Positions 26,099 to 34,185 are shown, counted from the stretch's first letter. The stretch: 64,000 nt of DNA from Actinacidiphila epipremni (GCF_012034175.1 NZ_JAATEJ010000021.1:62001-126000); one strand, 5' to 3'. Made by a program: numbers and translations. The notes: a model not told the origin generated them from the sequence alone.

Positions 26099-26159
26099 CC
26101 CACCAGCGGCGCGCGGGCCCCCGCCGGGGATTCCGCCATACGAGACGGGCCCCCCGGCC

Positions 26160-26189
26160 TTGCCGCTACTAGCGCCACGGCGCTAGCGT
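26160..26189 (+). promoter_or_regulatory. Toxin-antitoxin promoter with operator over the -10
   Basis: TTGCCG (26160-26165), an 18-base spacer and TAGCGT (26184-26189) form a promoter six bases ahead of the antitoxin ATG, implying a leaderless start. A perfect palindrome, CTAGCGCC-AC-GGCGCTAG (26169-26186), fills the spacer and enters the -10, as expected for autorepression by the antitoxin. Confidence 0.6.
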
Positions 26190-26195
26190 AGAGGG

Positions 26196-26423
26196 ATGCC
26201 GAAGACCCAGTTGAACGTACGGGTGGACGTGGCCACCGCCGAGACCGCGCGGGAACGCGCCTCGCAGCGCGGCATCAGCGTCAACCGCTACATCGAGGAA
26301 CTGGTCCAGCGGGACGAGGGCGAGAGCGGCCGGGCGTTCGTGCAGGCCGCGGCCGACTTCATGCGCGACTACGAGGAGATCTTCGCCGAGGAGTTCGGCG
26401 GGAAGGATGCGGGCGCGCGTTGA
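26196..26423 (+). CDS. Ribbon-helix-helix antitoxin
   Basis: A 75-residue protein whose N-terminal half (QLNVRVDVATAETARERASQRGISVNRYIEELVQRD) is a ribbon-helix-helix DNA-binding unit of the CopG/Arc kind. The acidic tail (YEEIFAEEFGG) probably binds and neutralises the partner toxin. It ends within the start of the Fic-like gene, the usual antitoxin-first layout. A perfect palindrome over its promoter should be its operator. Confidence 0.85.
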   Translation: MPKTQLNVRVDVATAETARERASQRGISVNRYIEELVQRDEGESGRAFVQAAADFMRDYEEIFAEEFGGKDAGAR

Positions 26424-26797
26424 GCCTGAGCATCGACCTGGCCTGGCTGCTCATGGTCGCCGAGCACAACACCCCCGGCGACCCCCAGGTCACCGACTGG
26501 GGCGCGCTCGTCGCCGCGGTCGGCCGGCACGACGCCGAGATATTCGGCGTGCCCGTCTACCCCGACGACCACACCCGCGCCGCCGCCCTGCTCCAGCTGC
26601 TGCTGCACATCCCCGCCCTGGAGCGCTCCAACGCGCTGTTCGCGTCCGCCGTCGCCTACGCCTATCTGGTGGCCGGCGGCCGGCGGGTCGCGACCACCCC
26701 GGAGCAGGTCCGCGACCTGGCCCGGCTGATCAAGGACGGCTCGATCAGCGTCGGCCGGATCGCCGACGAACTGCGCGCCTGGACCGTCACGGCCTGA
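26420..26797 (+). CDS. Fic/Doc-like toxin with degenerate active-site loop
   Basis: A 125-residue protein resembling small actinomycete Fic/Doc toxins that pair with ribbon-helix-helix antitoxins. The fold is suggested by the helical LLQLLLHIPALERSNALFASAVAYAYLVAGG segment, where Doc has HxFxDGNKR; here His is kept but the Gly/Asn/Lys/Arg signature is lost, so nucleotidyl or phosphoryl transfer may not occur. It starts with TTG at 26420, overlapping the antitoxin TGA by three bases; a rare start may keep its level below that of the antitoxin. Confidence 0.7.
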   Translation: MSLSIDLAWLLMVAEHNTPGDPQVTDWGALVAAVGRHDAEIFGVPVYPDDHTRAAALLQLLLHIPALERSNALFASAVAYAYLVAGGRRVATTPEQVRDLARLIKDGSISVGRIADELRAWTVTA

Positions 26798-26806
26798 CCG
26801 GCGTAC

Positions 26807-26834
26807 GGTCCCGGGCCGCCGCACGCCCGGGACC
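26807..26834. terminator. Bidirectional terminator between the TA pair and bioD
   Basis: GGTCCCGGGC (26807-26816) and GCCCGGGACC (26825-26834) form a perfect 10-base stem with an eight-base loop between convergent genes. Confidence 0.7.
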
Positions 26835-26856
26835 CGTACCGTGTGCCTGCGGGGGG

Positions 26857-27588
26857 CTACGCCTTGAACGGCGGCGGCGTGTACACCTGCGCGAAGGCCT
26901 CGCCGTCCCATGTCCCGCCCAGCTGCGGCGCCAGCCACTCCGGCGCGGCGGCGCGGAAGGCCGCGGGGGAGAGGGCGCCCACCGCCTGCGGCAGCGCCCC
27001 GAGCAGCGGCGCGCCCGCGATCTGCGGCACGTCCGCGACATTGCAGCACTCGGCGAGGTCCGGGTCGCCGCGCCAGGAGCCGAAGACGACCCCCGAGCAG
27101 TGGACACCGCGGGACTTGAGCGCCTCGGCGGTCAGCGCCGTCGCGTTGAGGGTGCCCAGGCCCGGCTGCGCCACCAGCAGCACCCGGGCCCGCAGCAGCG
27201 CGGCGGCGTCGGCGAGCGTGGACCCCTTCGCGTCGAAGCGCACCAGCAGCCCGCCGGCGCCCTCGACCAGCACCACGTCGTGCACCGCGGCCAGCTTCGC
27301 CGCGGCCTCCGCGATCTCCTCGGGCCCCACCGTCGGCAGCCCCGACCTGGCGGCGGCGGTCGCCGGGGCCAGCGGCTCGGGATAGCGGGCCAGCTCCACC
27401 GCCGTCACCGGGCCCGCGAGCCGCGCCACCTCCGCCGCGTCACCCGGCTCGCCCTCGGCGACGCCGGTCTGCGCGGGCTTGAGCACCGCCACGCTCAGCC
27501 CCTGCGCCAGCGACGCGGCGGCCACCGCGGCGGTCGTCATCGTCTTGCCGACCTCGGTACCCGTACCGGTGATGACCACGATGGCCAT
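26857..27588 (-). CDS. bioD: ATP-dependent dethiobiotin synthetase
   Basis: A 243-residue P-loop enzyme that closes the ureido ring of dethiobiotin using DAPA, CO2 and ATP. The N-terminal IVVITGTGTEVGKTMTTAAVAAA contains the Walker A loop, LKPAQTGV binds substrate, and VVLVEGAGGLLVRFD is the family block near the second phosphate contact. It is the last gene of the bioB-bioA-bioD set, 96 bases after bioA. Confidence 0.95.
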   Translation of the reverse strand: MAIVVITGTGTEVGKTMTTAAVAAASLAQGLSVAVLKPAQTGVAEGEPGDAAEVARLAGPVTAVELARYPEPLAPATAAARSGLPTVGPEEIAEAAAKLAAVHDVVLVEGAGGLLVRFDAKGSTLADAAALLRARVLLVAQPGLGTLNATALTAEALKSRGVHCSGVVFGSWRGDPDLAECCNVADVPQIAGAPLLGALPQAVGALSPAAFRAAAPEWLAPQLGGTWDGEAFAQVYTPPPFKA

Positions 27589-27684
27589 GGGAATCGCTCC
27601 GTTCCTCGTGTCGTGCCCGCCCGGGCCCGCGCCGGGCGGGCGCCGCCTGGTGGCATCTGCCCCAGGACGCCCCGTTCACCGCGC

Positions 27685-29025
27685 TCATCCGGCGAGCGCC
27701 GCGTCCCGCACGCCCGCGCAGATCCGCGCCACGTCCTCGTCGCCCGTCACATACGGCGGCATCGTGTAGACCAGGTCGCGGAAGGGACGCAGCCACACCC
27801 CGGCGCGCACCGCCGCCCGGGTCGCCGCCGCCATGTCCACCGGATGGTCCAGCTGCACCACGCCGATCGCGCCGAGCACCCGGACGTCCCGCACCCCGGG
27901 CAGCCCCGCGACCTCCGCGAGCCCGTCGCGCAGCCCCGCCTCGATCCGCTTGACCTCGCCGGCCCAGTCCTGGCCGAGCAGCAGGTCCAGGCTGGCGCCC
28001 GCGACGGCCGCGGCCAGCGGGTTGCCCATGAACGTCGGCCCGTGCGCCAGCACCGGCACCTCGCCGCCCGAGATGCCCTCGGCGACGGCCGTGCTGCACA
28101 GCGCCGCCGCCATCGACAGATACCCGCCGGTCAGCGCCTTGCCGACGCACATCACGTCGGGGCTGACCCCGGCGTGGCCGGCGGCGAACAGCGCCCCGGT
28201 ACGCCCGAAGCCGGTGGCGATCTCGTCGAGGACCAGCAGCACCCCGTGCTCGTCGCACGCCTCCCGCAGCACCCGCAGGTACCCCGGGTCGTGGAAGGAC
28301 ATGCCGCCCGCGCCCTGCACCACCGGCTCCACGATCACCGCGGCGAGCTCGTCGGCGTGCCGGGCGACCAGCTCCCGCAGGTGCGCGGCGTAGGCCGGGT
28401 CCACGCCGGCGTCCACGCCGGGCGGCGGCGCGTCGGCGAAGACCTGCTCGGGCAGCACACCGGACCACAGGTGGTGCATGCCGCCGTCCGGGTCGCACAC
28501 CGACATCGGCTGCCAGGTGTCGCCGTGGTAGCCGCCGCGCCAGGTCAGCAGCCACCGCTTGGCCGGCCGGCCGCGCGAGCGCCAGAACTGCAGGCACATC
28601 TTGACCGCGACCTCGACCGACACCGAACCGGAGTCGGCGAGGAAGACATGGCGCAGCGGCTCCGGCGTGATCTCCACCAGCCGCGCCGCGAGCCGCACCG
28701 CCGGCTCATGGGTGAGACCGCCGAACATCACATGGCTCATCCGCCCCAGCTGGTCGCGGACCGCGGCGTCCAGCACCGGGTGCCGGTAGCCGTGGATCGC
28801 CGACCACCACGACGACATGCCGTCGACGAGTTCGCGGCGCCCCTCGGCCGGCGCCGCCAGGTGCAGCCGAACCCCCTCGGCCGACGCCACGACCAGCGGC
28901 TCCTGGCGGCCGGGCATCGGCCCGTACGGGTGCCAGACGTGCTCGCGGTCCAGGTCCAGCAGCACCCGCGGCGGCAGCGGGCCGCCCGCGGCGCCGTACC
29001 CGGCCGTCGGCGCGGGCTCAGGCAT
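27685..29025 (-). CDS. bioA: Adenosylmethionine-8-amino-7-oxononanoate aminotransferase
   Basis: A 446-residue class III PLP aminotransferase that converts KAPA to DAPA with SAM as amino donor. Characteristic stretches are HVWHPYGPM, DGMSSWWSAIHGYRHP, VFLADSGSVSVEVAVKMCLQFW, RGGYHGDTWQPMSVCDP, LLVLDEIATGFGRTG and the PLP-lysine region CVGKALTGGYLSMAAAL. Its start overlaps the end of bioB by eight bases, indicating coupled translation. Confidence 0.95.
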   Translation of the reverse strand: MPEPAPTAGYGAAGGPLPPRVLLDLDREHVWHPYGPMPGRQEPLVVASAEGVRLHLAAPAEGRRELVDGMSSWWSAIHGYRHPVLDAAVRDQLGRMSHVMFGGLTHEPAVRLAARLVEITPEPLRHVFLADSGSVSVEVAVKMCLQFWRSRGRPAKRWLLTWRGGYHGDTWQPMSVCDPDGGMHHLWSGVLPEQVFADAPPPGVDAGVDPAYAAHLRELVARHADELAAVIVEPVVQGAGGMSFHDPGYLRVLREACDEHGVLLVLDEIATGFGRTGALFAAGHAGVSPDVMCVGKALTGGYLSMAAALCSTAVAEGISGGEVPVLAHGPTFMGNPLAAAVAGASLDLLLGQDWAGEVKRIEAGLRDGLAEVAGLPGVRDVRVLGAIGVVQLDHPVDMAAATRAAVRAGVWLRPFRDLVYTMPPYVTGDEDVARICAGVRDAALAG

Positions 29026-30223
29026 TGGGCGGCAGGTCCGTCCCCGCGCCGCGCCGGCGCACCGCGACCAGGTCGGTCCGCGCCCCGGGCACCGCCGGCG
29101 CCTCCTGCGCCCGCGCGGCCCCGGCGGTGTGCCCGCCGGCGCACGCGGTGTCGGCGCAGCCGCCGCAGCCCCCGTCGTGCGCCCCGCACACCCCGGGCGC
29201 CGCGTCCGTGCGGTGGGCGGGCAGCGTCGTCGTACCGGCGCCCTCCACCTCGAAGCCGGCGTCGGCGATCATGTCGAGGTCGGCCTGCCCGGCCTGGCCC
29301 TCACTGGTCAGGTAGTCGCCCAGGAAGATGGAGTTGGCCAGGTGCAGCGCCAGCGGCTGCAGCGCGCGCAGATGCACCTCGCGCCCGCCGGCGAGCCGCA
29401 CCTCCACGTCCGGGCACACGAAGCGGACCATCGCCAGGATCCGCAGGCACCGCTGCGGGGTGAGGTTCCACTGCTCGGCCAGCGGTGTCCCCTCGAAGGG
29501 GATCAGGAAGTTCACCGGCACCGAGTCCGGGTCCAGCGCCCGCAGCCCGAAGACCACGTCCACCAGGTCCTCGTCGCTCTCGCCCATCCCCGCGATGAGC
29601 CCCGAGCACGCCGACATCCCCGCCGCCTGCGCCCGCTGCACGGTGTCCACCCGGTCGGCGTACGTGTGGGTCGTGGTGATCGACCCGTACGTGCCCTCGG
29701 AGGTGTTGAGGTTGTGGTTGTACGCGTCCGCGCCGGCCTCCTTCAGCCGCTCGGCCTGACCGCCGGTCAGCAGGCCCAGGCACGCGCAGACCTCGACGTC
29801 CTCATTGCCCTCCTTGATCGCGGCGATGGTCCGCGAGACCCGCTCCACGTCCCGGTCGGTGGGCCCGCGCCCGCTCGCGACCAGGCACACCCGCTTGGCG
29901 CCGCCCGCCACCCCGGCGCTCGCCGCCGCGGCGGCCTCCTCGGGCTTGAGCCAGGTGTACTTGAGGATGTCGGCCTTCGAGCCGAGCCGCTGCGAGCAGT
30001 ACGAGCAGTCCTCGGGGCACAGCCCCGACTTGAGGTTCACCAGGTAGTTGAGCTTCACCCGGCGGCCGAACCACTGGCGGCGCACCCGGCCCGCGGCGGC
30101 CACCACGTCCAGCAGGTCGTCGTCGGCGCTCGCCAGCACGGCCAGCGCCTCCTCGCGGGTGGGCTGCTCGCGGCGCAGCCCCTTGTCCACCAGAGTGGTC
30201 AGCACAGTGGTCAGCAGGTCCAT
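29018..30223 (-). CDS. bioB: Biotin synthase with Cys-rich C-terminal tail
   Basis: A 401-residue radical-SAM enzyme that inserts sulfur into dethiobiotin. The SAM [4Fe-4S] motif is CPEDCSYC within NLKSGLCPEDCSYCSQR; YNHNLNTSEGTYGSI and GLIAGMGESDEDLVDV are further family blocks. Beyond the usual end near residue 340 is a Cys-rich stretch (GVCGAHDGGCGGCADTACAGG, residues 344-364) and a basic tail ending LPPNA, which may carry an extra iron-sulfur site. I use ATG 30223, the usual family N-terminus MDLL; a GTG at 30241 with GGGGAG upstream would add six residues and has the better ribosome binding site. Confidence 0.93.
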   Translation of the reverse strand: MDLLTTVLTTLVDKGLRREQPTREEALAVLASADDDLLDVVAAAGRVRRQWFGRRVKLNYLVNLKSGLCPEDCSYCSQRLGSKADILKYTWLKPEEAAAAASAGVAGGAKRVCLVASGRGPTDRDVERVSRTIAAIKEGNEDVEVCACLGLLTGGQAERLKEAGADAYNHNLNTSEGTYGSITTTHTYADRVDTVQRAQAAGMSACSGLIAGMGESDEDLVDVVFGLRALDPDSVPVNFLIPFEGTPLAEQWNLTPQRCLRILAMVRFVCPDVEVRLAGGREVHLRALQPLALHLANSIFLGDYLTSEGQAGQADLDMIADAGFEVEGAGTTTLPAHRTDAAPGVCGAHDGGCGGCADTACAGGHTAGAARAQEAPAVPGARTDLVAVRRRGAGTDLPPNA

Positions 30224-30287
30224 GAGGGGATACTCGCGCACCCGCACTCCCCGGGCCAATGACGGACCGCACAACACCGGTGGCCCG

Positions 30288-30309
30288 GGGTGTGTGCATC
30301 ACCACACCC
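30288..30309. promoter_or_regulatory. Inverted repeat in the divergent bioB/bioF promoter region
   Basis: GGGTGTG (30288-30294) and CACACCC (30303-30309) form a perfect seven-base inverted repeat with an eight-base centre. TGTGCA occurs at 30293-30298 and again at 30310-30315. A biotin-gene repressor is a plausible ligand, but no known BioQ or BirA operator is matched. Confidence 0.4.
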
Positions 30310-30443
30310 TGTGCACGATTGCGGGCCAGTACGTTGCAGGGGGACGCCCCGCGAGGAGCCCGCCGTAGCCTCCCACCTGGAGCCGTACCGACCGAACGCG
30401 CCGCCGTACCGAAGACCCGCCGACCCCTGGGGGACCGACCGCC

Positions 30444-31613
30444 GTGACCAGCACACCGCCCGACGCGCCGCACGGCCCCTTCGGCTGGATCGCGGAGCAG
30501 GCCGCCGCCCGCGCCGCCGCCGGGCTGCACCGCGAACTGCGCCCGCGCCCGGCGGAGTCCGACCTGCTCGACCTGGCCGGCAACGACTACCTGGGCCTGA
30601 CCCGGCACCCCGAGGTCACCGAGGCCGGCGCGCGGGCGTGCCGCCGGTGGGGCGCCGGGGCCACCGGTTCCCGGCTGGTCACCGGCAGCACCGCGCTGCA
30701 CGCCGGACTCGAAGCGGAACTGGCCGATTTCACCGGCTTCGAGGCCGCCCTCGTGCTCGCCTCCGGCTACGCCGCCAACCTCGCCGCGGTCACCGCGCTC
30801 ACCGGGCCCGGCACCCTGCTGGTGTCCGACGCGGCCAACCACGCCTCGCTCATCGACGGCTGCCGGCTGTCCAGGGCCCGCACCGAGGTCACCGCGCACG
30901 CCGACCCGGCCGCCGTCCGCAAGGTGCTCGCCGGGCACAGCGGGCGGGCGGTCGTCGTGAGCGACACCGTCTTCTCGGTCGACGGCGACGCGGCGCCGCT
31001 CGCGGGCCTGGCCGCCGCGGCCCGCGCGTCCGGCGCCGCGCTGCTGCTCGACGACGCCCACGGCCTCGGCGTCCTCGGCCCCGGCGGGCGCGGCGCCCCC
31101 AACGGCGCGGGGCTGGCCGGCGCGCCGGACGTGGTGTGCACGGCGACGCTGTCGAAGTCGCTCGGCGCACAGGGCGGAGTGGTCCTCGGCCCCGCCGCCG
31201 TGATCGACCATCTGGTCAACGCCGCACGGACGTTCATCTTCGACACCGGCCTCGCCCCGGCCGCCGCCGGCGCCGCCCTCGGCGCGCTGCGGCTGCTGCG
31301 CCGCGAGCCGGAGCGCCCCGGCCGGGCGCTCGCCGCCGCCCGCGCCTTCCACCGCGGGCTGACCGCCGAGGGCCTGGACGCGACCGCCCCGGACGCCTGC
31401 GTGGTCTCGGTCCGTGCCCCCTCGCCCGCCGCGGCCGTGCGGTGGGCGGCGGACTGCCGCGCCGCGGGCCTGGCCGTGGGGTGCTTCCGCCCGCCGTCCG
31501 TCCCGGACGGCGTCTCCCGGCTGCGGATCACCGCCAACGCGGCCCTCACGCAGGGGCAGATCGCCTCGGCGATCGCGACCGTCGCGGCCACCGCCCCCGC
31601 CGGCGCCCGCTGA
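30444..31613 (+). CDS. bioF: 8-amino-7-oxononanoate synthase
   Basis: A 389-residue alpha-oxoamine synthase that condenses pimeloyl-ACP/CoA with L-alanine to give KAPA, the first committed biotin step. Diagnostic parts are LAGNDYLGLTRHP, GAGATGSRLVTGSTALHAGLE, SDAANHASLIDGCRLS, LLLDDAHGLGVLG and the PLP-lysine region CTATLSKSLGAQGG. The GTG start at 30444 gives the usual N-terminus. It faces away from bioBAD, so all four late biotin genes share one control region; the genes for making the pimeloyl chain are not here. Confidence 0.95.
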   Translation: MTSTPPDAPHGPFGWIAEQAAARAAAGLHRELRPRPAESDLLDLAGNDYLGLTRHPEVTEAGARACRRWGAGATGSRLVTGSTALHAGLEAELADFTGFEAALVLASGYAANLAAVTALTGPGTLLVSDAANHASLIDGCRLSRARTEVTAHADPAAVRKVLAGHSGRAVVVSDTVFSVDGDAAPLAGLAAAARASGAALLLDDAHGLGVLGPGGRGAPNGAGLAGAPDVVCTATLSKSLGAQGGVVLGPAAVIDHLVNAARTFIFDTGLAPAAAGAALGALRLLRREPERPGRALAAARAFHRGLTAEGLDATAPDACVVSVRAPSPAAAVRWAADCRAAGLAVGCFRPPSVPDGVSRLRITANAALTQGQIASAIATVAATAPAGAR

Positions 31614-31619
31614 ACACAC

Positions 31620-31657
31620 GTGTGCCGGGCCCGCGGTGGACCGCGGACCCGGCACAC
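31620..31657. terminator. Long bidirectional terminator after bioF
   Basis: A stem of about 16 pairs with one mismatch: GTGTGCCGGG (31620-31629) with CCCGGCACAC (31648-31657), and CCCGCGG-like inner arm (31631-31636) with 31641-31646, around a TGGA loop. It separates bioF from the convergent DUF397 gene. Confidence 0.8.
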
Positions 31658-31673
31658 ATGCGGTGCCGGCGCG

Positions 31674-31916
31674 CTACCGCGCCGCGAGCGTGCCCGTGGC
31701 GAGCGCCTGGACGAAGGAGCCCCACGCCCCCTCGGGGAAGAGCAGCGCGGGGCCGGTGACGTCCTTCGAGTCCCGTACCGCCACCTGCCCGGAGGGCAGC
31801 CCCGCCGTCTCGACGCAGTTGTTCGCCGCCGTGCTGTGGCTGCTGCGCCGCCAGGCCACGGCGCCCAGCTCAAGGCTGGACCTCACGTGGGCAATGGACG
31901 GGGACGGTGCAGTCAT
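31674..31916 (-). CDS. DUF397 domain protein
   Basis: An 80-residue DUF397 protein, recognised by AVAWRRSSHSTAANNCVETA, VAVRDSKD and the GPALLFPEGAWGSFVQAL ending. In actinomycetes these small proteins are nearly always encoded next to a DUF5753 XRE regulator and are thought to work with it, affecting development or antibiotic output. It lies 12 bases downstream of such a regulator with AAGGAGG before its ATG. The biochemical role is unknown. Confidence 0.93.
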   Translation of the reverse strand: MTAPSPSIAHVRSSLELGAVAWRRSSHSTAANNCVETAGLPSGQVAVRDSKDVTGPALLFPEGAWGSFVQALATGTLAAR

Positions 31917-31928
31917 GGTGCCTCCTTG

Positions 31929-32798
31929 TCACGCCGCGGGCAGTCGCGAGAACTCCTCCCCGATTCCCGCGATCAGCGCAGCGGATTCCGCACACGGAAG
32001 CGCGCGATCGCACAATCGGGCGAACGCGGCTGTGTAAGCGGCGATGTCCTCTTTCCGATCGACGCAGAGACTACCCGTCAGATGGTCGAGAACCACAACG
32101 TCCAGATCCGCAATGCGCGGAAAGGAGAAGATGACGAAAGAACCCGTCACCCCTATGTGCCCGCCCGCGGCAAATGGCAGCACCTGAAGGGAAACCTGCG
32201 GCAGTTCGGCCGCCTGTGCGAGCCACCGCAGTTGACCGGCCATCACCTCGGGCCCGCCCACGCAGCGCCGCAGCACCGCCTCGTCCAGCACCGCCGCCAG
32301 CTCCAGCGGCGGGTCCTGGTGCAGCACCGCCTGCCGCGCGATCCGTACGTCGACGAGCGCGGCCACCTCGCGCGGGGACAGCTGCGGCATGACGTCCCGG
32401 GTCAGCGCGAGCGCGTAACCGGGCGTCTGGAGCAGGCCAGGCACGACGCTGGTCTCCAGCGACCTGGCCCGGCTCGCACCGGTCTCCAGGCTGATGAAGT
32501 CCCGGTACTCCACCGGCAGCACCTCGCGGAAGTCGTGCCACCAGCCGCGCTGGTGGCCGTGGCCGGCGAGGGTGCACAGCAGGTCGCGCACATCGCGGTC
32601 GCGCACCGCGTAGATGTCCAGCAGCAGGTTGACGTCCTCGGCCCGTACGCTGCTGTGGCCGGTCTCGATCCGGCTGACCTTCGACTGGTGCCAGCCGGCC
32701 CGCGCGGCGGCCTCGCCGCTGGTGAGTCCTGCGAGATCGCGCAACCGGCGCAATTCCGCGCCGAGTCTGCGCCGGCGTACGGCGGGCACTCGTTCCAT
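31929..32798 (-). CDS. XRE-family regulator with DUF5753 domain
   Basis: A 289-residue protein. The N-terminal helix-turn-helix is LGAELRRLRDLAGLTSGEAAARAGWHQSKVSRIETGHSSV (residues 12-51); the rest is DUF5753, with the family stretch ISLETGASRARSLETSVVPGLLQTPGYALALT. GAGGAGG precedes ATG 32798. The gene forms an operon with DUF397 and is divergent from a HATPase gene. Targets and ligand are unknown. Confidence 0.93.
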   Translation of the reverse strand: MERVPAVRRRRLGAELRRLRDLAGLTSGEAAARAGWHQSKVSRIETGHSSVRAEDVNLLLDIYAVRDRDVRDLLCTLAGHGHQRGWWHDFREVLPVEYRDFISLETGASRARSLETSVVPGLLQTPGYALALTRDVMPQLSPREVAALVDVRIARQAVLHQDPPLELAAVLDEAVLRRCVGGPEVMAGQLRWLAQAAELPQVSLQVLPFAAGGHIGVTGSFVIFSFPRIADLDVVVLDHLTGSLCVDRKEDIAAYTAAFARLCDRALPCAESAALIAGIGEEFSRLPAA

Positions 32799-33071
32799 CG
32801 TCTTCGCGCCTCCTCGGTGTGCGGCCCGCCCTCCGCGCGTGCCGCCCTATTCACCCGATACGACAGTCTGCCGACCAAGTGCGTTCTCACGTAGCAGAGT
32901 TCACCGATTCGAGCGACAGATATATGCAAGGCCCTGCGCAGCAGCCGCATTGGCGGCACGATGAGTGTCATTCTGGCGCGAACCCGGCGCAGGCGAGGCG
33001 GCCCAATTCCGCCCCGTGCGGGCGCGATCGCGTGCCGGAGCCAGGTCACGGCGGGAAAGGGAAGCGTCGCC

Positions 33072-33503
33072 ATGGCAGATCTTCAGGAAGCATCCGTCAC
33101 TCTGCCGAGCGAACCCGCGTCGGTGACCACAGCCAGGCGGTACGTGTGCGGGGTGCTCGCCGAATGGGGCCTGCCCCTCGCGGCGACCGCGCTCGACACC
33201 GTCCGCCTCATCGTCTCGGAACTGGCCACCAACGCCGTCCTGCACACCTCCGGCATGTCCCCGACGTTCACCGTCGACGTACGCCTGGAGCACGGCGAGC
33301 ATCTGCACATCGGCGTCACCGACAGCCATCCGCGCTGGCCCCGGCAGTCCACCGTCCCCGCCCAGCAGGACAACGGGCGGGGCATGGTGATCGTCGGGCA
33401 CCTCACCGCCGAGTCGGGCGGCTCGCTGCGTGTCGCCCCGACCCCCGACGGCGGCAAGACCGTCTGGATCACCCTCCCGTGGGCGGTACCGGTCGTCAGT
33501 TGA
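33072..33503 (+). CDS. HATPase (anti-sigma-factor-like) ATP-binding protein
   Basis: A 143-residue GHKL ATPase of the RsbW/SpoIIAB type, with the N-box LIVSELATNAVLHTSG and the G-box DNGRGMVIVGHL. Short stand-alone domains of this kind act as protein kinases or anti-sigma factors in Streptomyces. ATG 33072 has GGGAAAGGGAAG upstream; a longer reading from 32961 adds Arg-rich residues not part of the domain. An AT-rich stretch with TATATG at 32921-32926 probably holds the promoter. It completes the triad with the divergent XRE/DUF397 pair. Confidence 0.9.
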   Translation: MADLQEASVTLPSEPASVTTARRYVCGVLAEWGLPLAATALDTVRLIVSELATNAVLHTSGMSPTFTVDVRLEHGEHLHIGVTDSHPRWPRQSTVPAQQDNGRGMVIVGHLTAESGGSLRVAPTPDGGKTVWITLPWAVPVVS

Positions 33504-33540
33504 CCGGACGTCGCCGGGAGGGCGCGGGGGCGGCGCCGGG

Positions 33541-34020
33541 TCAGACCCGGCCGTACCACACGCTGCGGGTCCAGATGCGCTCCAGGCGCACCCGCGCGCC
33601 GGTCTTCGGGGCGTGCCAGATCTTGCCGCCGCCGGCGTAGATGCCGACGTGGTAGACGGACGACGCGGACGAGCCGCTGTGGAAGAAGACCAGGTCGCCG
33701 ACCCGGCGTGTGGCGGCGCTGACATGGCGGGTGCTGCCGTACTGCGCGGCGGCGGTGCGCGGCAGCTTGCGGCCGGCCTGCTTGAAGGAGTAGAGCGTCA
33801 GCCCCGAGCAGTCGAAGCGGTTGGGGCCGGTGGCGCCCCACTGGTAGGGGGAGCCCTTCTTGGACGCCGCGACGCCGAGGGCCTTCGCGGCCAGCGTGGC
33901 GGCCTCGGCCTGCTGGGCGGCGCCCGGGAGCAGCGAGGGCACGGCCACCGCCGCGGCGGTCAGGACGGAGGCGGCCCCGAGACGGGACAGACGGGCGGAC
34001 AGAGCGACAGGCGCGGTCAT
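33541..34020 (-). CDS. Secreted C40 (NlpC/P60) cell-wall peptidase
   Basis: A 159-residue secreted peptidase. Residues 1-40 are a signal peptide ending AQQAEA, and the rest is one NlpC/P60 domain with catalytic Cys71 in RFDCSGLT, His124 in VYHVGIYAGG and His136 in IWHAP. It should cut D-Glu/m-DAP-type stem peptides in peptidoglycan. I start at ATG 34020; the TTG two codons upstream is less likely. A c-di-AMP riboswitch occupies the leader, as for many actinomycete wall hydrolases, so expression is expected to fall when c-di-AMP is high. Confidence 0.92.
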   Translation of the reverse strand: MTAPVALSARLSRLGAASVLTAAAVAVPSLLPGAAQQAEAATLAAKALGVAASKKGSPYQWGATGPNRFDCSGLTLYSFKQAGRKLPRTAAAQYGSTRHVSAATRRVGDLVFFHSGSSASSVYHVGIYAGGGKIWHAPKTGARVRLERIWTRSVWYGRV

Positions 34021-34029
34021 GCGCAACCC

Positions 34030-34185
34030 TTCGTCGTCGGCCTGCGAAGGATGACCTGTCGGGTTCGAGCAGGCGAAGATGCCCGGCCGCGTGTCGCGGC
34101 TTCACCCCAAGGGGCGGCCCGAAGTGCTCGGTGCCCGCCCCGCCGTGCCTGGGTCCTCCGCTCCCGCCGTTGCACTCGAGTCGAC
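34030..34185 (-). ncRNA. c-di-AMP riboswitch (ydaO/yuaA type)
   Basis: Read on the minus strand, the leader of the C40 peptidase gene contains the conserved pieces of this class in order: AACGGCGGGAGCGGAGGACCC, GGGGTGAAGCCG, GGCCGGGC, then CGAACCCGACAGGTCATCC and TTCGCAGGC. This is the form commonly found before rpf and NlpC/P60 genes in Streptomyces. Boundaries are approximate. Confidence 0.85.

Noticed and set aside
26407..29463. Plus-strand reading frame of over 1000 codons
   Set aside because: It runs antisense through bioD, bioA and part of bioB and shows only Arg/His/Pro-rich sequence.
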